From: Synergistaceae bacterium
GTDB taxonomy: Bacteria; Synergistota; Synergistia; Synergistales; Aminobacteriaceae
Reading direction: 5' to 3'
DNA: 5,602 nucleotides
Assembly: GCA_017446645.1 (NCBI GenBank)
Contig: JAFSQO010000385.1
Coordinates: forward strand, 1 to 5,602
Shown here: in pieces, positions 5,491 through 5,602 of the stretch
Layout of the letters: every line of letters starts with the position of its first letter
Position numbering within the stretch: the stretch's first letter is position 1
Notes under the pieces: model-generated
The model's input: the letters and a program-made list of their open reading frames with translations, nothing else
The model's database searches: none
What the model was told of the DNA's origin: nothing
Position numbers and translations under genes: made by a program

Positions 5491-5602
5491 TTACATTTTG
5501 CCTCGTCTGCTGCCTTTGAGCTGCCCCTCGTTGCCGATTATCAGCGTGGCCCTGCAATCAGGGTTGCTGCATGTTGACTGGGAATTGCGGAGGGTGTTTC
5601 CG
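5491..5602 (-). CDS. C-terminal end of an unidentified protein with a Cys-X4-Cys motif
   Basis: On the - strand a frame is open from the window edge for 37 codons to TAA at 5493-5491, convergent with the kinase. It reads GNTLRNSQSTCSNPDCRATL and then IIGNEGQLKGSRRGKM. The CSNPDC pair resembles one half of a zinc ribbon; a second cysteine pair would lie upstream, outside the window. The basic tail (KGSRRGK) suggests nucleic-acid contact, but that is a guess. A frame of 37 codons can be open by chance. The cysteine motif, the basic tail and the convergent layout with a hairpin between the stops favour a real gene. I cannot name the family. Confidence 0.5.
   Translation of the reverse strand, partial: GNTLRNSQSTCSNPDCRATLIIGNEGQLKGSRRGKM

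Overview
The window reads as a piece of bacterial chromosome of moderate G+C with tightly packed genes and the standard code. An exported CbiK-type chelatase suggests an anaerobe with a cell envelope like that of Synergistota, Negativicutes or Desulfovibrio. That is an impression from gene content, and I cannot fix the taxon from sequence alone.

Left part (1-1691), a small defence-type cluster on the + strand. It opens inside the C-terminal portion of a large MmeI-like (type IIL) restriction-modification protein. An extended -10 promoter follows, then a 101-residue protein in the position of an antitoxin. Overlapping it by 4 bases (ATGA) is a PIN-domain toxin gene (COG1569 type) that has lost its middle third and changed frame. 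The toxin is therefore a pseudogene, while its presumed partner is intact.

Middle part (1657-2807). On the - strand is a CbiK-type sirohydrochlorin cobaltochelatase with a signal sequence, so it should act outside the cytoplasm. It has its own promoter, with a weak Fur-like palindrome over the -10 region. Between it and the next gene lie about 150 bases of G/C-tract sequence with direct repeats, hairpins and short inverted ends. This looks like a dispersed non-coding repeat.

Right part (2808-5449), three + strand genes: an HD-domain phosphohydrolase-like protein, a NarL/FixJ response regulator, and a membrane-bound HisKA_3 sensor kinase. Regulator and kinase are 5 bases apart and almost certainly form a cognate pair. 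The HD gene is 42 bases upstream and may share their transcript. At the right edge a convergent - strand gene enters with a Cys-X4-Cys motif near its C-terminus, separated from the kinase by a short hairpin.

I found no tRNA, rRNA, CRISPR array, riboswitch or complete insertion sequence. The most interesting items are the decayed toxin beside an intact antitoxin-like gene, the exported (possibly lipid-anchored) chelatase, and the repeat-like block next to the chelatase promoter.
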